The notes beneath the pieces were generated by a model. It was not told the origin of the DNA, ran no database searches, and saw nothing but the letters and a program-made list of their open reading frames with translations. The position numbers and the translations under genes were made by a program. This document shows positions 12,191-23,151 of a DNA stretch of 64,000 nt, in pieces. This DNA is from Emmonsiellopsis sp. PD_33 (Eukaryota; Ascomycota; Eurotiomycetes; Onygenales; Ajellomycetaceae). Position 1 is the first letter of the stretch. Each line of letters starts with the position of its first letter. The DNA is taken from the NCBI GenBank assembly GCA_032988165.1, contig JANTQF010000114.1, positions 1 through 64,000 of the forward strand. Direction: 5' to 3'.

Positions 12191-12775
12191 TCATTCCAAT
12201 GCGTTTACCCTATTCCCCAACGCATCCGTATCCTTATTCGCCCTCCACTCCCCCTCCCCAGCCCTCCCACCAACAAACTCCTCCCGCTTCCAAATCTCCG
12301 CCTTCTCCTTACAATGCTCCAATACCTCCTCCCCCGCCCTCCACGCCGCCCCTCTATGCCCCGCACTAACAGCAATCGCAATCGACTCCTCCGCCACAGG
12401 AACCTCCCCAAGCCGATGCGAGATGCTTATCCCGAGCAGCTGATACTTCGCCACCGCATCCCTCGCTATCTTCGCCAGCGTCCGAAGTGCCAGCGGCGCA
12501 TAGCTGGTATATGAGAGGCGGGCGACGGGCCGGTCGTCGAAGGTTGACCGGGTGGTGCCGAGGAAGAGGACGTTTGCGCCGGCGTGCGGGGACCGGATTT
12601 GTGCCAGGCTCTTTGTCGAGTCGAGGGGGGCGTAGGTTAGTTCGAGATGGATGTTTTCGTCTGCGAAGTGTTGGGTTTGTGGATAATTTGCGGGATTGAG
12701 GTGTGCGGGGAGCGGTTCGGCGGAGGAGGCGGGGTCGGCTTCCGGAGGTGGTTGGGCGGAGGTCGGGTTCGGCAT
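12191..12775 (-). CDS. cnxH: Molybdopterin synthase catalytic (large) subunit, MOCS2B/CnxH/MoaE
   Basis: Intronless gene of 194 codons starting at an ATG. The MoaE family catalyses transfer of sulphur from the small subunit thiocarboxylate to precursor Z (cPMP), forming molybdopterin for nitrate reductase and xanthine dehydrogenase. Visible family signatures are GANVLFLGTTR (about 66-76), LSYTSYAPLAL, ISHRLGEVPV, and AVSAGHRGAAW followed by the catalytic region CKEKAEIWKREE, where the two lysines correspond to the conserved active-site lysines of MoaE. The first about 35 residues are a Pro/Ala-rich extension usual in fungal CnxH. The C-terminus (about 20 residues past the WKREEF motif) is also family-like. 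No defects seen. Confidence 0.94.
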   Translation of the reverse strand: MPNPTSAQPPPEADPASSAEPLPAHLNPANYPQTQHFADENIHLELTYAPLDSTKSLAQIRSPHAGANVLFLGTTRSTFDDRPVARLSYTSYAPLALRTLAKIARDAVAKYQLLGISISHRLGEVPVAEESIAIAVSAGHRGAAWRAGEEVLEHCKEKAEIWKREEFVGGRAGEGEWRANKDTDALGNRVNALE

Positions 12776-15076
12776 CGTTTGCTTTTTGGACTTTGGGAGG
12801 GATCGGTGGGTTGGGGGGAACTTTGGCAGATTTCAGACGATTCCCGAGACTTAATTGCGGCTGTTGAGCGGTTTAGGGGGGGGGAAATCGGGCGGGAAGA
12901 TTATTATCGAGGTTGGTGCTGTGTTCGTTTGGCCGAAGGTCAGCCCCGCGTTGATAGAGAGCTTATCGGCGTCATAGTAGTTAAAGTGCGGGCACCAATA
13001 TCTCTAACATCAGCACGCACTGCAGAAGAAAGGGTTAATCTATGTATTGTTTGAGCAATTGAAATGTTATGTCAACTTCAGTCGTACTAATTGAATTAAA
13101 CTTGTTAACTCTCAAAATACCTGCCAGGGTCCCGGCCTTTAAAATAGACATTAACTACGTTTTGTTCCGAAATTAACTGGAATAAGTGATTTAATTGACT
13201 TAGCGAATCAAAGGACACCGGTAGCTTCGTTTTAATGGAACTGCCTTATTGACGCAGCAAGTATTCGCATTTTCTTTTCAGAATATCGCTTGCTTGCTGA
13301 ATACAAAAAACGGGATCCTTGAAGCTCCTTGATAGCCGAAGAGAATCGTGCACCACCAAACAACAACATTGATCGAGCTCCTCTTATTTTTGCCAGCAAC
13401 AATGAAAGTGCCTGTTGTCTCACACCCCGAGCGACACAAGCATCCGAGAAGCCATCATATCGAACAGTGACTTGTGCTCCCTCCACCCCGAGTTACTAGT
13501 TATTGTTTACGAGGGGATCAATAGTGCACATTGGCAATTAAATACCGCGTCGAGAACGAAGCAAAGCACTTGGACCAGTTCTTGGATCCTTTCAGTGAGT
13601 CAGCCTTCTTTTCACCTCTCATGTACGGAGTAAAATCTTGGGAATCGAAAGAATGCGCGCTATATACCCGCCAACAGGAATCAAGATGACAAAGTTGCGA
13701 GCTTGTACTTCTGATAAGAAACCAGATAAGAAACCAGGGGGATCTGAAGCTCGTCTTTTGCTTATTTCTTGGCGGGATTTGCGAGAATCTTGCTACCCCT
13801 GATTCTGATCCTCCCCGGGCCAGTTTTTGGGAGTATTGAAGCCTTTCGGTGAGCTGGTGGCTCATGGTTCAGAATGTCGCGTGCAATAGTACGTGGTAAA
13901 CCTTCGGACTGGAGGTATGAAAGCTACAAGTCACTTGAAGAAGAAAAACTAGAAAAGCAAGCGCTGACTGAAATAATACCCCACGTCAATGATAATGTGG
14001 TGGGAGGATTCTTGTTAGAGCTTCGTATAAAAAAATGTTGAAAGCTCAGCTCTTATCAGCGAGCTGTTCAGTGGGCCAATGACCCCGGCATCTATTTATG
14101 ATATCAGCAAGCTACGAGGAACTATGAACGACGATCTCAATCATCCGAACTCGCCCCAGATGCACCAACTCTCGGCAATCGACAATTCTCTTTCCCACCA
14201 GCTCTGAAGGAACGTCACGGAGACAGTTCCGGTCAATCATATTCCTCCTCTTCCGCCAAGTTCGTTATCAGATGCTAAGGATGTGCCCCCTAGCGTGGAG
14301 GAGCACCAACAGGGCTGATCGGCGATGACGCTGGCATGGATGCGAATTTAAGCTCGTGGACCTGCATCCTCCACTGTGTAGAGAGAACGCAACTCTTCGC
14401 CGTGGCCGGTGGCTATGACAGCCAACGCTAGGCATGCTGATATGCAGCATACAACAGCCAGCCCAATTCTAACTACCCGATAACAATAACATTGTCAGAA
14501 AACGGGGAAGTTAAAGCACACGATGCTGTGGCAAACCCCGATCAAGGAGTTAATGGCCGAGATCAATGCTCCAATTGGCCCTCTTTAGCTGCAGTTTTGG
14601 GCTTCAGACAACACAGCACCTTGCCATATCCATCATGGCGGACTAATGGCCACACGCTATTGTTATTTTCAAGGCATAACCTGTCTACGGTTTTGCTGAC
14701 TTCGTTTTCAGAAAGGGAAACTAAGATCGATGATCTTCAAGCGATGGTGTCGTTATCATCGCAGACGCATTTCAATTGATATTACGATATCTATCTACTC
14801 CTATCGAAGGATGTGTAGCTCCACCACCCCCATGTATTTCTTTTTCTTTCCGTTCTCTGTCTTCGATCTGTCCTAGATGCCTCTAGCTATCGGTTACATG
14901 CCCTTGGGTTAAGGGTTGAAATCCTATATATTACCCCGTTCTACTCCCTGGATTCTTTTTTTTCTTTCCCTTTCATCCACCACTGCATTGAAGTCGTCCA
15001 CTCATTATCAAACCTATCCTTCTCCTTCATACAATCGCCTATCCATTCAACACAAACCTTCAACGAACCAGTCAAA
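12776..15076. other. 2.3 kb without a supported gene
   Basis: No convincing coding region. A TACGGAGTA motif lies at 13624-13632. A TATATATTA run near 14922-14930 sits about 150 bp upstream of the small secreted protein gene and could be its TATA element; the C/T-rich stretch 14941-15076 is leader-like. Confidence 0.45.
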
Positions 15077-15454
15077 ATGAAGTTCTTCACCGTCACCGCT
15101 CTCTTCTCCCTCCTCGGCGCCACCATGGCTGCCCCAGCTCCCGCCCCCGCCGCCGGAAACTCTCTCACCCGCCGAGTCGAGATCGACGGCGTCCTCGCCT
15201 GCACAGATCCCATTGTCCACCTCGTCCTCGAGCAGATCAAAGCTCTCCCGCAAACCAGGATCGACAAGCTCCTTGCGGACCTCCTCAGCGGCCAGGAACT
15301 CAAGAACATCCTCGAGCTGGATGCTGAGATCACTGAGGGTGTTACTGAGCTCATTGCCTGTCTGTCTATTGGCATCGGCGATGTCGATGCTCAGATTGGA
15401 GATGTCCTGATGGACCTGCTCAAGGACCTCCATCTTATTCCTGCCGATAAATAG
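15077..15454 (+). CDS. Small secreted protein of unknown function
   Basis: Single exon of 125 codons with a good start context (CAAAATGAAG). Residues 1-18 form a classic signal peptide (MKFF..., hydrophobic core, cleavage near TMA-AP). An Ala/Pro-rich propeptide-like stretch follows and ends in a dibasic TRR site (about 31-33), a likely Kex2 cleavage point. The mature part of about 92 residues is acidic and helical, rich in Leu/Asp/Glu/Ile, with just two cysteines (in LACTD and IACLS) that could form one disulphide. There is no hydrophobin, LysM or CFEM cysteine pattern. I do not recognise a family. In a dimorphic fungus such a protein would be an effector or cell-surface candidate, but that is inference. 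Confidence 0.8.
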   Translation: MKFFTVTALFSLLGATMAAPAPAPAAGNSLTRRVEIDGVLACTDPIVHLVLEQIKALPQTRIDKLLADLLSGQELKNILELDAEITEGVTELIACLSIGIGDVDAQIGDVLMDLLKDLHLIPADK

Positions 15455-16815
15455 ACGGGCTCTTCGATCACCGAATCAACACCTGAGCGTGGTTCTTCTC
15501 TGGGATATCCTGCGTTGCTTCTCTTCTCAACGTGTTCAAGCCCTCCCAGACAATCCGACCTCGATCCCGATCCCGACTATTATATACGATGAATGATGTG
15601 GATATGGGCTTGGATGTCTCCTTTTGCGGCTTGAAGGTCGGGATTACATTGTATGCTTATATGTCGTCGCGTCGTGAGCTTTGGTACTGAGGTTTTTGCA
15701 TGTGTTGAAAAGCGAGATACCTAGGTAGTTATTTTTAATTGTTAATAGTAATTTCAATTCTCCATGAAAGTATGCTGTTTTTGTTATTTGGAGTTGGAGA
15801 CGTAGTAGATTGTTACTATTCTCTAGTGCTGTTCCTTTTTAGATGTCTAGGCATTGTCTGAAAAGTATGAAGTTGGTGTTGGGTTTCTTGAACTAGAGCA
15901 TTTTCCAGGGCAAACGTATCTTGATTTTGATGAATTGCTGAGGACCTTGCCAGCTGATAACCAAACTAAACCCACCCCTAGAACCCGGAGCAGCGAAGCT
16001 CTGGTGATAGATGTAGACGATATCATCATTATCCCTGATGACCGATTGTAAAACCCAGATCTGGATATTTTTTCCCAGCGGTGACTGGGCTCCAGAGCAG
16101 ATGGGCACACTTCCTTGATCGACGGATTGGCGTGTGAATGGGTATCATCTGAAGACCAGTGTCCGCCCGATAGGATGTCGGATGTAATTGATATTGTAGA
16201 TGGGAGGTGGGTAGAACTTGAAACGGCTCGATGAGTCCGTGACTCGCATCCTATATTCTAGATGTGTTAGTAAATAGCACTCAACATAGAATAGCTCCTG
16301 GCTCGAGGATAGTTAACTGTGTCATATCTCGCTGGAAGATCAATTTCTTCGTGATATGTGGGCGGGGTATTTTCAGCTTCCTGGCTGGGAATTGATATGT
16401 CATTCCCCATCACCAACAACATGCATTTGCTTTCTCAAGAGGCTCAATAGCACCCATGAGGCTTTTGGACTTACCGACGAGAGGGGAATTGACATTTGTG
16501 ATCCTTCGAGTGATGTGTTGGATGAAATTCGGAGTCCGGAACAGGCAAGGGATATGAAGCTGGTTAGACTCCAGCTAAACAGCTAGTTAAACCAGCACTA
16601 CGCTTCTCGGGCCAATATCCCGACAAACTTCAGACAGATTGCAGGCATCCCGCGCAATTTTTCCAGCGGGCGGATGGCATCAGCGCTAATAAATACCACC
16701 CCGCACTGTCAACGCGGAGTTTTGGTGCATTTATAATATACCTTTCTGTTGTCCGCAGGCAATTCGCATGAGAATACACATTTTATTCTCACTGATTGAA
16801 ATCGACAATCAAACA
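15455..16815. other. Intergenic with three coding-like open segments in different frames
   Basis: Downstream of the secreted protein gene lie three + strand open segments with protein-like composition: 15854-16051 (acidic, with a TYLDFDELLRTLP motif), about 16082-16233 (ending in VIDIVDGRWVELE), and about 16310-16586 (with RDMWAGYFQLPGWEL). They lie in different frames, and I could not join them with good splice sites in phase. They may be exons of an uncharacterised gene or relics of a decayed one. No family recognised. Confidence 0.3.
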
Positions 16816-18204
16816 ATGGCATTCCCGAACAAGAATAAGGACATGATCTATCGTCGTGTGGGCAACTCGGGCCTTCACGTCTCGGTGATTTCGCTGGGAG
16901 GATGGCTGACGTATGTGCAAATCGAAATCCCTCTGAAGAGTCTATTACTGACGAGTTAACAGCTACGGAGGGCATGTTGATGAAAGTAAGCAAGCCGATT
17001 CTTCCTTATAGCACAGTGCTTCGCTGCAAAGAGAGGGAAATTGAGCTCCATGTGCTAGCATCTAACCCTACCTTGTAGGTGGGACGCTTGAGTGCATGAA
17101 GCAGGCCTATGATCTGGGTGTCAACTTCTTCGACACGGCAGAGAGGTAAGTTTGCTTTCCTCTAACCATAGCATGTGAAACGCAATGCCAACCATATTCG
17201 TTAGTTATTCCGGCGGCGAATCGGAGATCTTGATGGGAAAGGCGATCAAGAAGTTCGGATGGAAGCGTAGTGATATCGTTATCAGCACGAAGGTTTTACT
17301 CTTGTATCTATATGCCATTATGCGAGTCCTTGCTAACTACAATTCAAGCTCAACTATGGCGCTGCCAATGGAGAAATCCTGATTAACAACCATGGCCTTT
17401 CCCGAAAGCACATCATCGAGGGAACCCTCGCCTCTCTCGAACGGTTGAACCTTGACTATGTCGACATTGTATATGCCCACCGCCCGGACAGACTCACGCC
17501 AATGGAAGAGACTGTCCGAGCCTTCAACTACCTCATTGACAAAGGCCTGACATTCTACTGGGGAACATCCATGTGGGGGGCCGACGAAATTGCGGAAGCA
17601 GCTGGTATTGCGAAGTCCCTTGGTTTGATCGGGCCGGTAGTTGAGCAACCACTGTACAACATGATCGACCGCCAGAAGGTCGAGGGAGAATACCAGCGGT
17701 TGAACTCGCGGTTCGGAATCGGCTATACTGTCTTTTCTCCATTGAAGGGTGGGCTCCTGACGGGCAAATACAACGATGCCCCGACGGAACCACCTAAGGG
17801 CTCGCGGTTTGCGGAGAGCAAGGATAAGTATGCGCTGTCGGTTATGAAAACCTATGGTGGTGAAGTTTGGACGGCGAATATCAAGAAGGTGGAAAAGTTG
17901 AAGGTAAGCAAGATGCCACTCATAACAGCACCCCATTGTGCTGCCACGAAATAATAACCGTAACTGACCGTATCCTCAGCCCTTCGCCGACAAACATGGA
18001 TGGAAGCTGCCGCATCTCGCCCTGGCCTGGTGTCTCAAGAATGAGAGCGTGAGTTCCGTCATCACGGGTGCTTCGCGGCCAGAGCAGGTTGTCGAGAATA
18101 TCGAAAGTCTGAAATTGCTGCCCAAGCTGACCCCTGAAATCATGGCTGAGATTGATGAGTTGTTGGGCAACAAGCCACCAGTGGATCCAGCTCGACAGGG
18201 CTAG
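16816..18204 (+). CDS. Aldo-keto reductase, potassium-channel beta-subunit-like (AKR6 type)
   Basis: Six exons: 16816-16910, 16963-16985, 17079-17145, 17205-17292, 17349-17903 and 17980-18204; all junctions are in phase, giving 350 residues. The protein is an NADPH-dependent (beta/alpha)8 oxidoreductase. The catalytic tetrad is visible: Asp58 in NFFDTAE, Tyr63 in SYSGGE, Lys91 in ISTK, His135 in YAHRPD. Further family marks are the N-terminal GNSGLHVSVISLGGW, the central GTSMWGADEI, the cofactor-loop FSPLKGGLLTGKY, and the C-terminal VITGASRPEQV. These point to the voltage-gated potassium channel beta-subunit subgroup; fungal members are usually annotated as such, although physiological substrates are not known. 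Exon 2 is only 23 nt; its flanking sites (CAG, GTAAGC) are good. A separate TOK channel gene lies 28 kb away, with no evidence of partnership. Confidence 0.92.
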
Positions 18205-18665
18205 ATATGCTATTATCATGGGGATCTTGAGAGAGGGGGGTTGATACTGTTTTGCTTTGCACTCTGTCGATCGAACCGCTGCCGATGGAAGCCATAGTTA
18301 CCCGGCACGAGCAAATGTAATGAATAGAATTCACTAGTTGGGGTAATTATTGAAACCACCATACTATCTATCCATTGATGAAGGTTGTAGTTTACCTACT
18401 AATCGTGCCTTCGCTACTGCACCTCTCAGTCCAACGGGAGAAGTGGGTGAAGCAGCGAAGGCACGATTACTTAGTAGTAGGTATGGAGGGTAATCCGATA
18501 TCACGTGACGTTGAAACCATGATTACTCAGCATCCTGAGGTCATGACACTCCTCCCCATTCTCTGAATGAACTTCTCGACATCTTCTTCTTCCTCTTTCA
18601 CTCGACTTGCTGTTCTCTCCGCACAATATCCATTCATGACTGTTTATCTATAAGTATATCCCGCC
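18205..18665. other. Intergenic promoter with long inverted repeat and CACGTG site
   Basis: Contains a hairpin-forming inverted repeat (18394-18482, listed separately) and a TCACGTGA palindrome at 18501-18508, 158 bp upstream of the splicing-factor start. C/T-rich leader at 18570-18620. Confidence 0.6.
18394..18482. repeat. Inverted repeat / hairpin (possible foldback MITE)
   Basis: The left arm starts ACCTACT-AATCGTGCCTTCGCT and the right arm is its reverse complement with a short insertion (AGCGAAGGCACGATT-ACTTAGTAGTAGGT). The core TAATCGTGCCTTCGCT (16 nt) pairs without mismatch, weaker pairing continues into the loop, and the outer ACCTACT/AGTAGGT pairs as well. The loop is about 12 nt. 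It lies 184 bp upstream of the downstream start codon. Confidence 0.8.
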
Positions 18666-21449
18666 ATGTCTTCCTACAGCCCCGGAGACAGGGCCTACCG
18701 CGGAGCCCATAGCTACAACGCGCAACCTCGCTACAACAACACCAACGGACGCATGTATGACGACAGAACCTCCCGCTCCCGATCTCGTTCTCGTTCCTAC
18801 TCCCCTCCATATCCTGGTCCACGACCTCGAGACCAAAGATACGGCTCGCCAGGCGGTACACGCTCTCCTCCGCATGGTAAAATCAACTTCGTGCACTGGG
18901 GCGAATAAATGGATACACTCTCGTTTGAGCTTGTGCTGATTTCTTAATCTTTGTTTCCTTTCTTGAAGACACTTCTCGGACGCCTCCTCGTGGCCCTGCG
19001 GCAGATAGGAGGTATCCCGGCGGCGATGGCGAATATCCGATGTCTAGGGACTCGAGACCGGAAGGTCGGCCTAGAGAACGAGATGAGTACCGGCACCCGT
19101 CTCGATCTCCCCCACGGCGGCGTGGAAGATCCTCGTATAGGGACCGCGACCGGGAAGGCTATCGCTCACCGGGCTATGACAGTCGCAGCAGAAGCCGCAG
19201 CAGGAGTCCGAGCCAAACCAGGAGCCGCAGTCAACGCGGCGGACGCCGTCCATACTACGGCCAGGAAAGCCGTGAGGTCATGCTGGAAGGAATACCAGTG
19301 GAAATGAATGAAGACGACGTTCGACCACTCCTCCCTTTCCCCACTATATCATACATAACAGCCTAAATTCCCCATTGATATGAATGGCCGCGCTACGTTT
19401 CCTCATGTTTCTTGGAAGTCAGGATGCTGAGAAGTGCATATCGCCGGTCCTCTTTCCGGTCGATGCTTTTTTGTTACAGATCTTGAGTGAACTCACCCAA
19501 TATTACCATGTCGGGTCGTTGGAGGATGTTCGAGTGATCCGCGATCGCCAGACGAGTGCGTCACAATTTTCCATCACGTTAACTGGATACATACTAAGTT
19601 TTTGTCTCTAGAGATCTCCCGCCAGCTGGGTTTTCTTCGATTCCATACAATGGACGAGTCTCGTGAATTCTTGGAACGCAATTTTCCTAACATATACCTC
19701 TATGGAAATAACTCTTCGCATACTGATGACCGCGGTGCGAAGGTTAGAATAGCATATAGCCGAGAAAGAGAAGACCGGAATCGAATTAAAGCTGAAGGGG
19801 ATTGGACCTGCAAAATCGTAGGTCGTCAGGCCACCCTTAAATCAAGGCACGATCAACTGACTGAACCCTATCTAGTGTACCATAGTTAACTATGCGAATC
19901 GACAGAAATGCTTTCGTTGCCAGGCAGTGCGAGCTGGTATGCTTTTCAAATCAAAACTTTAATAAATACTGGCTGACCGATGAAGATTTCGCACAACTAC
20001 CCCCAGGAGTAGCAAATCCTCCCCGCGTTGTGAATAATGGGGATAACGACGTAGCACCAGATGCCACACCATCCCAGTTCATTCTTTTGCGAGGCCTCGA
20101 ATCTTCAGTCACAGAGGAACTTCTTGCCAAAGGGGTAGCCAAACTCTACAAACCTTCGCTTGGATCTGAGGGCCACGCTGCACCCCAAGCCGCTAAAAAG
20201 GGGGCAAAGGTTGCTTCCACGACGGGGGACGCCAATTTGGGTGCACGGGATGGATCCATTCGACGAGTGTTGCTTGTTAGAGATCGACGAAGCAATGAAA
20301 GTTGGAAGTACGGATTTGCCGAATTTGCAACCGTTGAGGTAACCGCCACTTCCATTGTAACCCTCGTTCCTTGGTATATTAATCCGCATCTAGGACGCGC
20401 AAGCTGCACTTACACGGTATAACTCATTCGAGACGTTCACCATATCCTCCAAACCGGTTTTGGCTAGCTATATCCATGCTGGCGTGTTCGTCCCAGTTCT
20501 TAACCCCACTGCAAGCACGGAGAGATTCACGTTTAGTCCTCTTGGAAACCCTGCTATGAAACTTGCGTACTGGGATGAGAATGCGTATGTCACAGAGTTG
20601 ACGGTATCAACCGAGGACCTCGACAAGAGCCGCCCTAAATCGAAGCCGACCACGATAGACAAGAGCCAAAAGCCGTCGAAGGAGGCAGAGAAGGTGAAGA
20701 AGAGAAAGGCAGAAACCGGAGGGAGCACCGGCACGAAGAAACTCGCCGTGCCAACCCATCTCCAATTCTGGAGCAACCGCCACGCTGAACTTCATGGTAT
20801 TCAACGAGACGAGCCAAAGGAAGGTGCACTAGGGAGCGACAATAGACGTACCCCTAGTGAAGATGGTGGTTCGCCGTCTGCCTCCCCTATCCCCACACAA
20901 TCTTATGCAGATCTCAACCGCAAATGCTGCTATCTCTGCATGCGCCAGTTCAAGACGGAGGCCGAAGTCAACAAACACGAACGGCTCAGCCAGCTCCACC
21001 GTGATAATCTCCAGAACGAGGAACTGAAGACCAAAGCCGTAGCGAAGCTAGCAAAGAAACGAGACCCAGCACAGACTTCAGGAGAATACCGAGACCGTGC
21101 AAAGGAGCGACGCCAAGCCTTTGGGCCTTCAACCAAACCGAAGGAGAAGAAAGTCGAGAAGGAAATCGAGGAAGCACCAGTCCCCGTCCCCGCAATGTCG
21201 AAAGGGGCTGCTCTTCTCGGCAAGATGGGTTGGTCAGCTGGTACGGGACTCGGTGCGGAAGGCTCGGGCATGACAGCGCCGATAACCACGGATCTCTATG
21301 TCCAGGGCGTTGGGTTGGGCGCTCAGGGGGGTAAAGTTGGAGACGCTGTTCAAGAAGCGGGGAGAAATACAAGAGGGAGGTATGATGAATTTCTTGAAAA
21401 GACCAAGGAGGGCGCGAGGGAGCGGTATGAGCGCCTGTCGAAGGAGTAG
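18666..21449 (+). CDS. RBM5/RBM10-like splicing factor: RS, RRM, RanBP2 zinc finger, RRM, C2H2, G-patch
   Basis: Seven exons: 18666-18876, 18969-19318, 19480-19555, 19612-19817, 19876-19936, 19986-20338 and 20394-21449; phases agree and give 770 residues. Order of parts: Arg/Ser-rich N-terminus (1-165); RRM1 from about 171 (VMLEGIPVEMNEDD) to about 265; RanBP2-type zinc finger, Cys279-x2-Cys282 ... Cys293-x2-Cys296 with W277 and N286; RRM2 about 328-445; a Lys-rich linker; a C2H2-like finger (Cys598, Cys601, His614, His621); and a G-patch at about 689-735 (GAALLGKMGWSAGTGLG). This is the architecture of RBM5/6/10, nuclear proteins that bind pre-mRNA and regulate 3' splice-site choice. Intron 2 has a weak donor (GTTCGA). 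The acceptor of intron 4 was chosen at 19875 because it restores the second zinc-binding Cys. The next AG, about 10 bases downstream, breaks the frame. Confidence 0.92.
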
Positions 21450-22126
21450 ACACCCGGGCATTGGCGTGGATGTGGGTGTGGTTATAGACGGAATTTTTTT
21501 TCTGGTTTTGCCTTGTACGAATAGCTTTTCCATAGTGTTTGCCAATATGTGGTGGTTTTAGGATGGATGGATCGGATAGCAGGTTTGTTATATCGTAGTT
21601 CGTATCATATTTCGATAATGGGAGATTTCAAGACAGGTAGATGTTCATTCAAATTATATCACGGCGCTCACTATCGTACATTCTATTTTTGGTACAGAGG
21701 CGGCTGACACAGCCTGGAAGATATGCGAACAGGTTCAAAAGGAGTATCCATATGCAATATTGCGGTCGTAGGTCAAGACAAGGGATAATGGCATTTATGG
21801 AAGAGCATGGCGTGCGAGTGGATTTAGTCCAAGTAGGTATAGGTATGATCGCGTCCGTAGTGGGATATAGGTGGCTTTTTTTGACAATTTCAATTGTTGG
21901 ACGGCGGAATGGCTTGTAATGGTATCTGGAAGACCATGTCGGATTTAATCATCGCATTGAGTATCAGAGGGACATTTCGACACCTGCCCAGTCCATAGCC
22001 GCCTCCACGTAGCGGAATCTCTCAACGCGGCTCCCATCACTCAACCCAATCTCTCCAAACCCCGCCCCCCCCCTTCTCCATACTTCTGTTCGTCCATATC
22101 GATCAAGCCCCGATATCCCCCACCTA
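21450..22126. other. Convergent intergenic region
   Basis: Spacer between the 3' ends of the splicing factor (+) and AIM11 (-). No gene or repeat recognised. Confidence 0.5.
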
Positions 22127-22693
22127 CTACCTCTCCTTCCCCCTCTCATTAATATACCTCCTCAACTCCCCATCCTCCCCCTCCCCACTCTTCACCCCTT
22201 TCCTCTCCTTCTCCTTCTTCCTATCCCACACACTAACAACCCACTCCTCCAACTCCTCCTCGACATCCTGCTCCGACCTGCCCGTCCCATCAATCCCCAA
22301 CCCGCCCCGAACCTTCCTCCGCAAGTCGTCCATCGTATTAATATCAAACGCATACATGCCCGCACCCACGCCAATCATCGCTACGCTGGCGACATTTATC
22401 GTGGCGATATTTAGCGCCTCGAGCGCTTCGAGGGCCCCGTTTACGGGGGGTTTGTGGAAGGGAGCGCTGGTGTAGGTGGGCGGGAGGGTGGAGATGCGTT
22501 TCCGCGCGAGGGCGCGCCGGGTTATGAGGGCGGAGAGAAAGAAGAAGGCGGTGCCGCCGATTAGAAGTTTGATGGAGTTTGTGAGGCGGGGTGCGGATTG
22601 TGGTTGCTGTTGAGGCTGTGGTTGGGAGGAGTCGGTTTGGCTGGTGGCGGAGGACATGGTGGATGGTGGTGGCTGGGCGGAGTGGGAGGCCAT
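22127..22693 (-). CDS. AIM11: Altered inheritance of mitochondria protein 11 (AIM11)
   Basis: Single exon, 188 codons from ATG at 22693; a second ATG at codon 13 is an alternative start. AIM11 is a small fungal membrane protein whose loss in yeast affects mitochondrial inheritance; its molecular role is unknown. Visible features: a Ser/Gln/Pro-rich N-terminus (1-35), a first membrane segment at about 41-58 (IKLLIGGTAFFFLSALITRR, followed by ALARKR), a second at about 96-116 (IATINVASVAMIGVGAGMYAF), and a charged C-terminal tail containing the acidic EEELEEWVVSVW helix and a Lys/Arg/Glu-rich end. The two-TM layout and the ITRR motif fit the family. Confidence 0.85.
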   Translation of the reverse strand: MASHSAQPPPSTMSSATSQTDSSQPQPQQQPQSAPRLTNSIKLLIGGTAFFFLSALITRRALARKRISTLPPTYTSAPFHKPPVNGALEALEALNIATINVASVAMIGVGAGMYAFDINTMDDLRRKVRGGLGIDGTGRSEQDVEEELEEWVVSVWDRKKEKERKGVKSGEGEDGELRRYINERGKER

Positions 22694-23151
22694 ATATATA
22701 GAAGGTGGGGTATCTGGCGCCGGTGTGCTTAGGCAATGCCCGCCTTCTTCTGCTATTTCCGCGGCTTGTGAGGAGGTTGGGGGTCAATCGAGCGTGTGTG
22801 ATGGATCATGATATGGATGGATTGAACATTTGAAGCTCTGATCGGAAGTTTGGCCGCGCTAGCCTGATTGGAATTAGCGCAATACCAACTCGACTCCAAC
22901 CTCACGACATGTTGTCCACCACTAGATATGTTGGATCTGCTTAATTTTGCTTCCGGATCATTTAAATGCATTGGAACAGCTTTCTCTCCGTCATGCATAA
23001 ACTGCCCTCCAACGATGCCATCTACTGCTGGTACACGAGGGGCGGGTGTTCTGCTTTCCCATGCTCGAGAGGACACCGGGAACGATGGGCTTGGATACAA
23101 GGAGCAAGGATACAAAGAGCGACAAAGCCGTGCATAATGTCATGATTGAAA
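22694..23151. other. Short intergenic region
   Basis: AIM11 promoter and the 3' flank of the acetyltransferase gene. No gene seen. Confidence 0.5.
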
